Source of the DNA: Aerococcus loyolae
GTDB lineage: Bacteria; Bacillota; Bacilli; Lactobacillales; Aerococcaceae
Direction: 5' to 3'
Assembly (NCBI RefSeq): GCF_002871915.2
Contig: NZ_CP126958.1
Span: 558,001 to 622,000, forward strand
Length of the DNA: 64,000 nucleotides
The position numbers were made by a program, and so were the translations under genes. Positions 25,648 through 33,250 of the stretch are shown here, in pieces. Each line of letters starts with the position of its first letter. The stretch's first letter is position 1. The notes beneath the pieces are model-generated. The model saw nothing but the letters and a program-made list of their open reading frames with translations. It did not search any database and was not told where the DNA came from.

Positions 25648-26961
25648 ATGACAACCAAGCATGAACAAGTAATTCAATATATTAAAGACCTCCCCATCGA
25701 CCACAGTATTTCGGTCAGGAGCCTGGCACGCAACCTGGACGTGTCCCAAGGAACAGCCTACCGGGGAATTAAGGAGGCGGAAAACCGCGGCCTAGTTCAA
25801 ACCATAGACCGGGTAGGGACAGTCCGGGTTGAAGAGGCGGAAAGTCCTAAATACCAAGCTATGTCAGTAAAAGAAGTGGTTTCCTTGACCAATGCTAAGG
25901 TCTTTGGTGGGGCAGAAGGTTTGGACTATATGATCCGAGACTTTATTATTGGGGCTATGAAGGTCTCATCGATTGCTAGCTATTTGAAACCGAACCTCTT
26001 GATGATTACGGGAAACCGGGATAATGTCCAAGAACTGGCCTTATCCCATGATGTCCCTGTCATTATTTCTGGGGGCTTCAGCCCGAGTCAAAGGATGGTC
26101 GACTTGGCTAACCAACGTCAGATCCCTCTGCTTGGCGTGAGCTTCGACTCCTATTCGACGGTTAAGATAATTAACAAGGTCCTGGTGGAGCGGGCGATTC
26201 AACAAAATATTGTCCTGGTCGAAGATATTTATGTCCCCTTAGACCGGGTCAAGTTCCTCTTCCAAGACGACAAGGTGAGCCGCTACCGGCAGTTGAATGA
26301 AGAGTCTAACCATACCCGTTTTCCTGTCCTCAACCATAACTATGAGGTGGTGGGGGTCATTGCAGCTAAGGATATTCTCGATGCCAATGCGGATACGCCC
26401 ATTGTTGAAGTCATGACCCCTTCGCCCTTGGTAGCTAAATTAAAAATGAGTGTGGCCAGTATCACCCAGCTTATGCTGTGGGATAATTTAGAAATGGCTC
26501 CCGTGGTAGATGACCAGGGTAAGTTAGTGGGAATTATGTCCCGGCAAGATGTCCTTTATACCATGCAGTTTAACGAAAACGCTGCCTACAAAGATTACCG
26601 CTTAGAGATTCTATTAAACGATAAGCTCAAACGTGCGGCTAGTGACCGGTCGGAATTATTTTATACCTTCCAAAGTGATGGGTCTTTTGCTAACCACCTG
26701 GGGACCCTATCGGAGAGTCTTCTAGCCACCCTGATCAATGTGGCCACTTGTCGCTATGTGAAAGACGCTATCGGGGAGTTAGCCATTATTGAATCGATGA
26801 ATTACTATTACTTTGCCGCTGTTGACTGCGACAAATCCATTCAAATCTATCCTGAAATGCTTTATCATAGTAGACAAAATTGTAAGATAAGTATTAAAGT
26901 CTACTACCAACAATTAAATATTGCCCAAGCTATTATATCCGTCAACCTATTTAGACAGTAA
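25648..26961 (+). CDS. ytoI: YtoI-like protein with HTH, DRTGG, CBS and hotdog domains
   Basis: 437 residues from the ATG at 25648 (GAAGAGGAAG upstream), preferred to a start inside dinB. Order: GntR-like winged helix about 1-65 (RSLARNLDVSQGTAYRGIKE), DRTGG domain about 75-180, two CBS motifs about 190-310, and a C-terminal hotdog-type region about 330-437. This matches Bacillus YtoI, an uncharacterised regulator thought to sense a nucleotide through CBS. It lies directly before nrnA, the same pairing as in Bacillus, which suggests a link with nano-RNA or pAp turnover. Function remains unproven. Confidence 0.8.
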   Translation: MTTKHEQVIQYIKDLPIDHSISVRSLARNLDVSQGTAYRGIKEAENRGLVQTIDRVGTVRVEEAESPKYQAMSVKEVVSLTNAKVFGGAEGLDYMIRDFIIGAMKVSSIASYLKPNLLMITGNRDNVQELALSHDVPVIISGGFSPSQRMVDLANQRQIPLLGVSFDSYSTVKIINKVLVERAIQQNIVLVEDIYVPLDRVKFLFQDDKVSRYRQLNEESNHTRFPVLNHNYEVVGVIAAKDILDANADTPIVEVMTPSPLVAKLKMSVASITQLMLWDNLEMAPVVDDQGKLVGIMSRQDVLYTMQFNENAAYKDYRLEILLNDKLKRAASDRSELFYTFQSDGSFANHLGTLSESLLATLINVATCRYVKDAIGELAIIESMNYYYFAAVDCDKSIQIYPEMLYHSRQNCKISIKVYYQQLNIAQAIISVNLFRQ

Positions 26962-26988
26962 GAAGCCATATAGAAAGAGTGAAAACTT

Positions 26989-27954
26989 ATGATTAGTGAT
27001 ATCATTCAAGCCATTAAAGACTATGAAACGATAATTATCCACCGCCATGTTAATCCAGACCCAGATGCCTTGGGGTCGCAGATGGGATTGAAATCCGTCT
27101 TAGAGGCGACTTTTCCTGAGAAAAAGATCTATGTAGCTGGAGAAAATGAACCTTCTCTAGCCAACTTTGGCCAAATGGATGATATCCCAGATGAACTTTA
27201 CTCAGAGGCCTTAGTCATTATCAATGATACGGCCAACACCGAACGTATTGATGACCAACGCTATCAAGGAGCAAAAATGGTGATTAAAGTGGACCACCAT
27301 CCTAACCATGATAGTTATGGGGACATCAACTATGTCCTGCCAGAGGCTAGTGCGGCCAGTGAAATTTGGGCGGATATTCTTTTGAGTCATCCGGAGACTT
27401 TTACTATGACTGACCAGGGAGCGGAATATTTATTCTTGGGCATCGTAGGTGATACTGGGCGTTTCTTATACGACAACACCTCAGTAAAAACCATGGCCAT
27501 TGCTACCGAATTACGTAAATACGATTTCCCAGCTAGCGAACGGATGCAGGCGTCCTTAACTGAAACTATGGGCCAAGCGCGTTTGAAAGGCTATGTCTTG
27601 GAAAACTTTAAACTTAGCGAAGATGGTTTGGTCAATGCGGTCTTCATCAGCCAAAAAGTCCTAAAAGACTTGGGCGTGACCGAGGCAGAATCCCATAATA
27701 TTGTGCAAACACCGGGATCGGTCCAAGGGGTGCTGGCCTGGGTAATCTTTGTTGAAAAAGCTGATGGATCCATGCGTTGCCGCATTCGTAGTAAGGGCCC
27801 AGCTATCAATCAGATTGCCCAAGCCCATGAAGGGGGCGGCCATGCCAAGGCATCAGGTGCCAATGCCTATTCCAAGGAAGAGTGCCAAGCAATTGTGGCA
27901 GAATTGAATGAAGCTGCAAGAAATTATTTAAAAGAGAAGGGCAATGAGGAATAG
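26989..27954 (+). CDS. nrnA: Bifunctional oligoribonuclease / pAp phosphatase
   Basis: 321 residues. DHH-DHHA1 phosphoesterase that degrades 2-5 nt RNAs and dephosphorylates 3'-phosphoadenosine 5'-phosphate. Metal motifs are HVNPDPDALGSQ near residue 16 and VDHHPNH near 101 (the DHH). The DHHA1 substrate motif GGGHAKASGAN is near 284. It follows ytoI by 27 bases, with AGAAAGAG upstream. A strong terminator (28024-28056) and then a modular repeat lie between this gene and convergent zwf. Confidence 0.92.
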   Translation: MISDIIQAIKDYETIIIHRHVNPDPDALGSQMGLKSVLEATFPEKKIYVAGENEPSLANFGQMDDIPDELYSEALVIINDTANTERIDDQRYQGAKMVIKVDHHPNHDSYGDINYVLPEASAASEIWADILLSHPETFTMTDQGAEYLFLGIVGDTGRFLYDNTSVKTMAIATELRKYDFPASERMQASLTETMGQARLKGYVLENFKLSEDGLVNAVFISQKVLKDLGVTEAESHNIVQTPGSVQGVLAWVIFVEKADGSMRCRIRSKGPAINQIAQAHEGGGHAKASGANAYSKEECQAIVAELNEAARNYLKEKGNEE

Positions 27955-28023
27955 TTTTAGACTCGGTTAAGGAAGGGTTTCTATTCCTTGAGACTAATCT
28001 TTCTAAAGATAAATATTTTAAAA

Positions 28024-28056
28024 GAGGCTGCAAGATTAGTTTGCAGCCTCTTTTTA
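28024..28056 (+). terminator. Terminator after nrnA
   Basis: Arms AGAGGCTGCAA and TTGCAGCCTCT around GATTAGT, then TTTT. Confidence 0.9.
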
Positions 28057-28060
28057 GACA

Positions 28061-28416
28061 TGTATGTGAAGTGTTTTCGTCCTTTGTTGTGACTGTCGCA
28101 CTCTTTAGTTGAGTTCGGACGCCAAACTTGTTCCAAGCGCAAGGCAAGCGTCCACTTCACGAAATGTCGACGAATTCTTTGCGTGAATTCTTTCGACTTT
28201 TCGCTCCAGTGGTCTTGCCTTTTTGACGCGCTTGGCACACTCTTTAAACGTGCTCCAGTCACAGGACGAACGTCCACTTCAAAAACTGGAAACGCTCAGC
28301 TTCACTGAGCTTATCCCAGTTTTCTCCAGTTGCTATAGCTGTTCGAAGCAAAGCGAGTTACAGATATAGTATGCGTAGCGTTTTCGTCCTTTATTGTGAC
28401 TGTCGCACTTTCTTAG
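28061..28416. repeat. Composite modular hairpin repeat, copy A (three modules)
   Basis: A non-coding stretch filling the gap between convergent nrnA and zwf. Flanking direct repeats of about 45 bases (28063-28108, 28371-28416) share GTTTTCGTCCTTT and GTGACTGTCGCACT. Between them lie three modules. M1 (about 28132-28236) has outer arms CCAAGCGCAAGGCAAG / CTTGCC-GCGCTTGG, constant flanks GTCCACTTCA and GCTCCAGTG, and an inner hairpin. M2 (about 28249-28332) has the same GTCCACTTCA and CTCCAGT flanks around a different inner hairpin. M3 (28332-28370) is CTATAGCTGT...ACAGATATAG. Related copies lie at 44.38 and 56.06 kb. No credible reading frame is present. Confidence 0.75.
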
Positions 28417-29870
28417 TATTGTGGGTTGATCCAGCGGCGGCCGTCGCTTTCGATGAGGTCTTTGGCAGCTTCGGGGCCTTTGGTCATGGCTGGGTAGTTA
28501 GGGAAGGCTGGGGGATCAAGTTGTGACCAGGCATCCTTAATGGAGTCGGCGATCCGCCATTGTTCTTTGAGCTCCTCCCAGGTCGTAAATAGCATTTGAT
28601 TACCAAGGAAGGCGTAGTAGATAAGAATTTCGTAGGATTCACTGGCTACCCGAGATTCGAGGATTTCCTTATCGGGGAGCATGCGCATAGTTTGCGGTTT
28701 AAAGCCGCCTTTAAAGGCTTTTTGATTCATGGAGACCTCTAAGCCGTATTCAGGGGTAATCACAAAGGTCATCCGGTTAGGCGAATCGCAGGTTGACAAG
28801 TTATCCTTGAGGACCGCTTCAACTGTGGTATATTTCCCACTGCTGAGTGCCTTACCCGTTCGGAAATAAAAGGGGGTTCCCTGCCAGCGGTCATTGTTGA
28901 TACGGAACTTACCAGCGACAAAGGTTTCGGTACTACTGTCTTCACTAACGCCTTCCAGGTCGCGATAGGCCAGTTCACTGCCATCTTCTGCTTGGCCATA
29001 TTGTCCCCGGACAATATTAGTTTGGACGCTTTCGAGGTCAAAAGAAGGAATTTCTCTTAAAAAGGCTTCTTTCTTAGGATGGAGGTCGTCTTGAGAGCTG
29101 GGTAAGTCCATGCCTACAAAGGAGATCACTTGTAGGATATGGTTTTGGAACATATCTAAGAGGGCTCCAGTTTGGTCATAATACCCCCCCCGACTACCAA
29201 CTGGTAAATCTTCTGACAGGGTGACTTGGAAGTGGTCAATGTAGTTGTGGTTCCAGATGGCTTCGAAAAAGGGATTATATTGGCGGGTTGCCCAAATATT
29301 TAGGACACTTTCCTTGCCAACATAGTGGTCAATCCGGTAAATATCACTTTCTGCAAAGGAGATATTAAGGGCCTGATTGAGTGACTGGGCAGAAACCAGG
29401 TCAACGCCAAAGGGCTTTTCTAAAATCACCCGATGGTTACCAGGAATATCGATAATTCCGGTTTTCTTTAAGTGGTGTGAAGTGATCTCAAAGAGACTAG
29501 GGGCAATGGATAAGTAATAGAGAAAGTTCTTATCAGTTTGATATTGCTTTTGCAGGTCTAGCATTTTGTCCTTGAGTAGGATATAATCCTCTGTTTGTGA
29601 AGCATCATTTGAGATATAATAAAAATGCTTGGCAAATTCACTAGCCACTGCTCTCAAACTATCGTCCTTGGTGTAGTTAATAATTGATTCAACGATGATC
29701 TCATGATAATGTGCATCTGTCCAAGGGCGACGAGAAGTGCCGATCAAGGCAAAACGCTGGCTTAGCCAGCCTTGTTGGTAGAGGTGAAATAAAGAGGGAT
29801 ATAATTTCCGTTGGGCGAGGTCACCGGATGCCCCGAAGAGGACAATGATTCCCGAAACTTGTTGGTCCAT
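28413..29870 (-). CDS. zwf: Glucose-6-phosphate 1-dehydrogenase
   Basis: 485 residues from the ATG at 29870, chosen over 29888 because AAAGGA lies 9 bases before it. First step of the oxidative pentose phosphate pathway: glucose-6-phosphate to 6-phosphogluconolactone with NADP+. N-terminal Rossmann motif LFGASGDLAQRKLYPSLF at about residues 11-28. Substrate motif RIDHYVGKES near 177, with the catalytic His in the following region. C-terminal domain intact. Monocistronic. Promoter -35 TTGCAT / -10 TATAAT with 17-base spacing is upstream. Its 3' end abuts repeat copy A and there is no simple U-tract terminator, so the repeat hairpins may act as the 3' end. Confidence 0.95.
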   Translation of the reverse strand: MDQQVSGIIVLFGASGDLAQRKLYPSLFHLYQQGWLSQRFALIGTSRRPWTDAHYHEIIVESIINYTKDDSLRAVASEFAKHFYYISNDASQTEDYILLKDKMLDLQKQYQTDKNFLYYLSIAPSLFEITSHHLKKTGIIDIPGNHRVILEKPFGVDLVSAQSLNQALNISFAESDIYRIDHYVGKESVLNIWATRQYNPFFEAIWNHNYIDHFQVTLSEDLPVGSRGGYYDQTGALLDMFQNHILQVISFVGMDLPSSQDDLHPKKEAFLREIPSFDLESVQTNIVRGQYGQAEDGSELAYRDLEGVSEDSSTETFVAGKFRINNDRWQGTPFYFRTGKALSSGKYTTVEAVLKDNLSTCDSPNRMTFVITPEYGLEVSMNQKAFKGGFKPQTMRMLPDKEILESRVASESYEILIYYAFLGNQMLFTTWEELKEQWRIADSIKDAWSQLDPPAFPNYPAMTKGPEAAKDLIESDGRRWINPQY

Positions 29871-29910
29871 TGTGATAAGTCCTTTCATTTTTCATTTACA
29901 GAGTGGTTTT

Positions 29911-29939
29911 ATTATAGAATGTCTATCAGCTGAATGCAA
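29911..29939 (-). promoter_or_regulatory. zwf promoter
   Basis: On the minus strand: -35 TTGCAT (29939-29934), 17-base spacer, -10 TATAAT (29916-29911), about 40 bases before the ATG. Confidence 0.7.
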
Positions 29940-30053
29940 TCTGGCTAGCAGGTCTTTATAAACCCTAAATTATAACCACTAGTCGCTGGCTTGGCAAGCT
30001 GTATTTTAATCTAACAATCATCGCTTAAGTCTTAAAAGCTAAAGGAGAATTTT

Positions 30054-31403
30054 ATGTCATTTAAAGAATACCAGTTCCAGCCTTTTATTGAGGCGGCCTT
30101 AGAGAAATTAGCCTTTAAAGAACCTACCCCGATTCAAAAGAAAGTTATTCCCGTTATTCAAGCCGGAAAAAGCTTAGTTGCTCAAAGTCAAACTGGATCA
30201 GGCAAGTCCCATGCCTTCTTGCTTCCCTTAATCGACCAATTAAAACCGGCTAATTATACCCAATTAGTTATCACGGCACCGAGCCGGGAATTAGCCGACC
30301 AGTTATACCAAACCGCCCAACAGCTTGTGGGGGCTAGCGACTTTGATTTTCATATTGAAAGAGCCTATGGAGGGACTGATACCAAGCGGCAAAAAGAACG
30401 CCTAGAAAATCAGGACCCACAAGTGGTGATTGGGACTCCGGGTCGCTTATTGGACTTAGTGACTGAAGGGTCGATCAATGTCCATAAAGTAGAACACTTT
30501 GTGGTGGATGAAGCGGATATGACCTTGGATATGGGCTTTTTGCATACGGTTGACCAAATTGCCAGTCGAATGCCTGATGATTTGAAGATTTACGTCTTTT
30601 CCGCCACGATCCCAGAGAAATTACGTCCCTTCCTTAGAAAATATTTGGAACATCCAGAATGGATCCAGGTAGTCAACGAAAAGCTGATCTCCCCAACCAT
30701 TACCAATATCTTACTCCCCTTAAGAGGGCGGTCCAAAGATGACCTGCTCAAGCAAGCCTTAACCATGGGCGAACCCTATTTGGTCCTTATTTTTGCAAAT
30801 ACTATTGAGGAAGTGGATCAACTTTATTTAAAACTCAAGCAATGGGGGCTATCGGTAGCTAAGTTGCACGGTGATCTCGACAGTCGTGAACGGCGGCGGG
30901 TCATGCGCCAAATCCAACACCTTGATTATCAATATGTGGTGGCTACCGATCTAGCTGCTCGCGGGATTGATATTGAAGGGGTCTCCCATGTGGTCAACTA
31001 TGATATTCCTAAAGAGTTAGAATTCTTTATCCATCGGGTAGGTCGTACAGGGCGGCAAGGAATGAAGGGCGTTGCCTTAACCTTCTACCATCCTGACCAA
31101 GAAAAGGCGATTCGCTGGTTAGAAGATCGTGGAATCCACTTTGAGGTTAAAGACATTAAAAATGGTCAATGGGTCGAGGTTAAAGATCATAAGGAACGGC
31201 AGTTAAGAAAAGACCGCCACCAAGAGGAAACGGACCACGTTGTTAAGGGTATGATTAACCGTAATAAGAAAAGAAAGGTTAAACCCGGTTATAAGAAAAA
31301 ACTCGACCGGCAAATTAAAGCATATAAACGAGACAAATATAATAAAAAACAAAGACAAGCTGCTCGGCAAAAACGCAAGCAAAATAAAGAAAACAACCGT
31401 TAA
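30054..31403 (+). CDS. cshB: DEAD-box RNA helicase (CshB-like)
   Basis: 449 residues. Q motif FKEPTPIQKKVIP at about 21-33, Walker A AQTGSGKS near 45, PTREL-equivalent APSRELA near 83, the DEAD box VDEADMTLD near 152, SAT at 181-183 and HRVGRTGRQG near 325. A strongly basic Lys/Arg tail from about residue 378 to the end is typical of cold-shock RNA helicases that act on ribosomes or mRNA decay. Size and tail suit CshB rather than the longer CshA; the symbol is a best guess. AAAGGAG precedes the ATG. A bidirectional terminator follows. Confidence 0.85.
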   Translation: MSFKEYQFQPFIEAALEKLAFKEPTPIQKKVIPVIQAGKSLVAQSQTGSGKSHAFLLPLIDQLKPANYTQLVITAPSRELADQLYQTAQQLVGASDFDFHIERAYGGTDTKRQKERLENQDPQVVIGTPGRLLDLVTEGSINVHKVEHFVVDEADMTLDMGFLHTVDQIASRMPDDLKIYVFSATIPEKLRPFLRKYLEHPEWIQVVNEKLISPTITNILLPLRGRSKDDLLKQALTMGEPYLVLIFANTIEEVDQLYLKLKQWGLSVAKLHGDLDSRERRRVMRQIQHLDYQYVVATDLAARGIDIEGVSHVVNYDIPKELEFFIHRVGRTGRQGMKGVALTFYHPDQEKAIRWLEDRGIHFEVKDIKNGQWVEVKDHKERQLRKDRHQEETDHVVKGMINRNKKRKVKPGYKKKLDRQIKAYKRDKYNKKQRQAARQKRKQNKENNR

Positions 31404-31432
31404 AAAAATGCGCTCACTGGAGCGCATTTTTT
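31403..31432. terminator. Bidirectional terminator between the helicase and DUF1189 genes
   Basis: AAAAAATGCGCTC-ACTG-GAGCGCATTTTTT. T-runs occur on both strands. It overlaps the stop of the convergent minus-strand gene. Confidence 0.9.
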
Positions 31433-32327
31433 AGTCATCATTTTTATTGGAATGGTCAGGGTCATCTTCTCGGTTAGTCTCTTCATCTTGTTTATCTAAG
31501 TTTACCAAGTTCTTATCGTTTTTCACTTGATCTTTGTTGGCTTCCCATTGCTTAGGGTCAATCTTTACCACTTTAATTTGTTTGGTAAAGGCCCAGATAC
31601 GGATTAAAGCAGTAAAGAGGATGATGTAAAAGGAAAAGCTTACCTGGTAGCCAAAGAGATGAACCAATTGGATAAGAACTAGCGGGAAGGTCATAGCCGT
31701 TAAGGCAAAATTATAGCGCTTGCCTAAGGTTAATTGCAATTTACGGGTAATGGCCATGGGTGCCATAAACAAGGCAATCACTAGTGCCAATAGACTTACC
31801 TGTAAGCTATTAAATAGGAAAATCCCTAAAAAGATTAAGAGATAGACCCAAGGTTGGAATTGTGTCAGGCTTTGGATGATTTGCTTTTGCCCTTGGCTAT
31901 CCAAGTCCGTGCTAAAATCAGCATAAGGGAAGCTTTGTTGCTGACCCATAAAGGAGAATGTGATATTTTGCGGATTTGTATAAATGGTTAGGGCTGATGA
32001 ATCGATTTTTTTAAGGTCTTCTTGACTGATCTGGTCTTTGGGATTATAGACATAGTTTAAGAAATCAGTCTTATTGATAAAGGCCTGGTCCTTTTCACTG
32101 ACTAGTTGGTTATTTTCAATCGTAAAATCGGGGATGGATTGAATGATGCTAGCTCCATTGCCTCTCACCGTATGAAGTAGCTGGTAGCTGGGTTGTATAG
32201 CCGGTAGGGTCATCACTAGGCTCAATAAGAAAATGTAGACTAATTTATGCTTCAAAGTCATATAAAAAGCCACAAGCGTATCTTTAAAGCGAAAGATACT
32301 ATCAAAGAATAAACGTAAGGTTTTCAA
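31431..32327 (-). CDS. DUF1189 family membrane protein
   Basis: 298 residues from a TTG at 32327. The first TTG at 32342 overlaps AGGAGG, which is the ribosome site for 32327. Predicted layout: one membrane helix near residues 20-45, an extracytoplasmic part about 50-150, then about four helices between 155 and 250, and a charged Asn/Asp-rich tail. This matches the DUF1189 family found near maltose genes in some Bacilli. No biochemical role is established. Monocistronic, convergent with the helicase. Confidence 0.7.
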   Translation of the reverse strand: MKTLRLFFDSIFRFKDTLVAFYMTLKHKLVYIFLLSLVMTLPAIQPSYQLLHTVRGNGASIIQSIPDFTIENNQLVSEKDQAFINKTDFLNYVYNPKDQISQEDLKKIDSSALTIYTNPQNITFSFMGQQQSFPYADFSTDLDSQGQKQIIQSLTQFQPWVYLLIFLGIFLFNSLQVSLLALVIALFMAPMAITRKLQLTLGKRYNFALTAMTFPLVLIQLVHLFGYQVSFSFYIILFTALIRIWAFTKQIKVVKIDPKQWEANKDQVKNDKNLVNLDKQDEETNREDDPDHSNKNDD

Positions 32328-32514
32328 AATTTTCCTCCTCAATAACAGTCTTTGTATTCAGTTCAGTATAGCAAAAAATTAAGCGAGTCCGCTTAGAAAA
32401 TCCCTTCTTTTACTAATATTTAAAGACTCTAGCCTGGTTAAAAAGTTCTTACAAGCACCATTTTATCAATAAATAGGATAAAATAAACTATATTGAGTAA
32501 AGGAGGTGAAGTCA

Positions 32515-33189
32515 ATGGCTTTATTTGATGATCTAGCAGGAGATTATGATAGCTGGTACCAGGGAGAAATCGGTACTTTTGTCGATCAGATCGAAGCGGA
32601 CCTGGCTTTTTCCTTAGTTGATGTTCAGGCAGGCATGTCGGTCTTAGATGCCGGTTGCGGCACAGGCAATTATAGCGTCCGCCTGGCCAAAGCGGGTGCC
32701 CAAGTGCAAGCGATCGATATCTCCAGCCAAATGTTAAAAGAAGCAAAAAGGAAAGCGGAGGCACTGGACCTGCCCATTGCCTTTCAAAAAATGGATATGA
32801 ATCATTTAGATTTCCCCAGGGAGACCTTTGACCTGGTTTTTTCTATGACCGCTATTGAATTTATTGCGGATTTAGAAGCCTTTATTGCTTCATGCTTTGA
32901 CTTATTAAAGCCGGGCGGTTATCTCTTAATCGGATCCATTACTGAGTCGGGAGACTGGGGTCAATACTATCAAGGGAAAAAAGACTCCATTTATAATTAT
33001 GCCCATTTCCGAGATAGCCAAGACTTTATAAAACATTACCCTAAGCAGGTTCTTGGCTACCGCGAAGGGCTATATCTCCCTATTCACCCTGATCTTGACC
33101 TTGATTTAGCTAGTCAGGAAGCCAAGTATGCAAAATCCGCTAGCCCAAGTTTCACCTGTGTGCTCTGGCAAAAAGCTGGAGAAAAATAA
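32515..33189 (+). CDS. Class I SAM-dependent methyltransferase
   Basis: 224 residues from the ATG at 32515, which has a consensus AAAGGAGG 8 bases upstream; the GTG at 32506 lies too close to it. SAM motif I VLDAGCGTGNYSVRLA near residue 43, the acidic end of strand 2 in VQAIDISSQM near 66, and DLVFSMTAIEFI near 107. It is a UbiE/Methyltransf_11-like small-molecule enzyme. The substrate cannot be told. Divergent from DUF1189 and followed by a bidirectional terminator. Confidence 0.8.
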   Translation: MALFDDLAGDYDSWYQGEIGTFVDQIEADLAFSLVDVQAGMSVLDAGCGTGNYSVRLAKAGAQVQAIDISSQMLKEAKRKAEALDLPIAFQKMDMNHLDFPRETFDLVFSMTAIEFIADLEAFIASCFDLLKPGGYLLIGSITESGDWGQYYQGKKDSIYNYAHFRDSQDFIKHYPKQVLGYREGLYLPIHPDLDLDLASQEAKYAKSASPSFTCVLWQKAGEK

Positions 33190-33202
33190 TACTCATCAAT
33201 CA

Positions 33203-33243
33203 AAAAATGCATCCCTTCAAAACGAGGATTGGATGCATTTTCT
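33203..33243. terminator. Bidirectional terminator
   Basis: AAAATGCATCC / GGATGCATTTT arms around a 16-base loop, between the convergent methyltransferase and YfhO genes. Confidence 0.8.
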
Positions 33244-33250
33244 AATTGTT

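Noticed and set aside
27806..28277. Minus-strand open frames across the nrnA end and repeat copy A
   Set aside because: They run through a terminator and hairpin modules, have no ribosome site, and their protein sequence is low-complexity and shows no family features.
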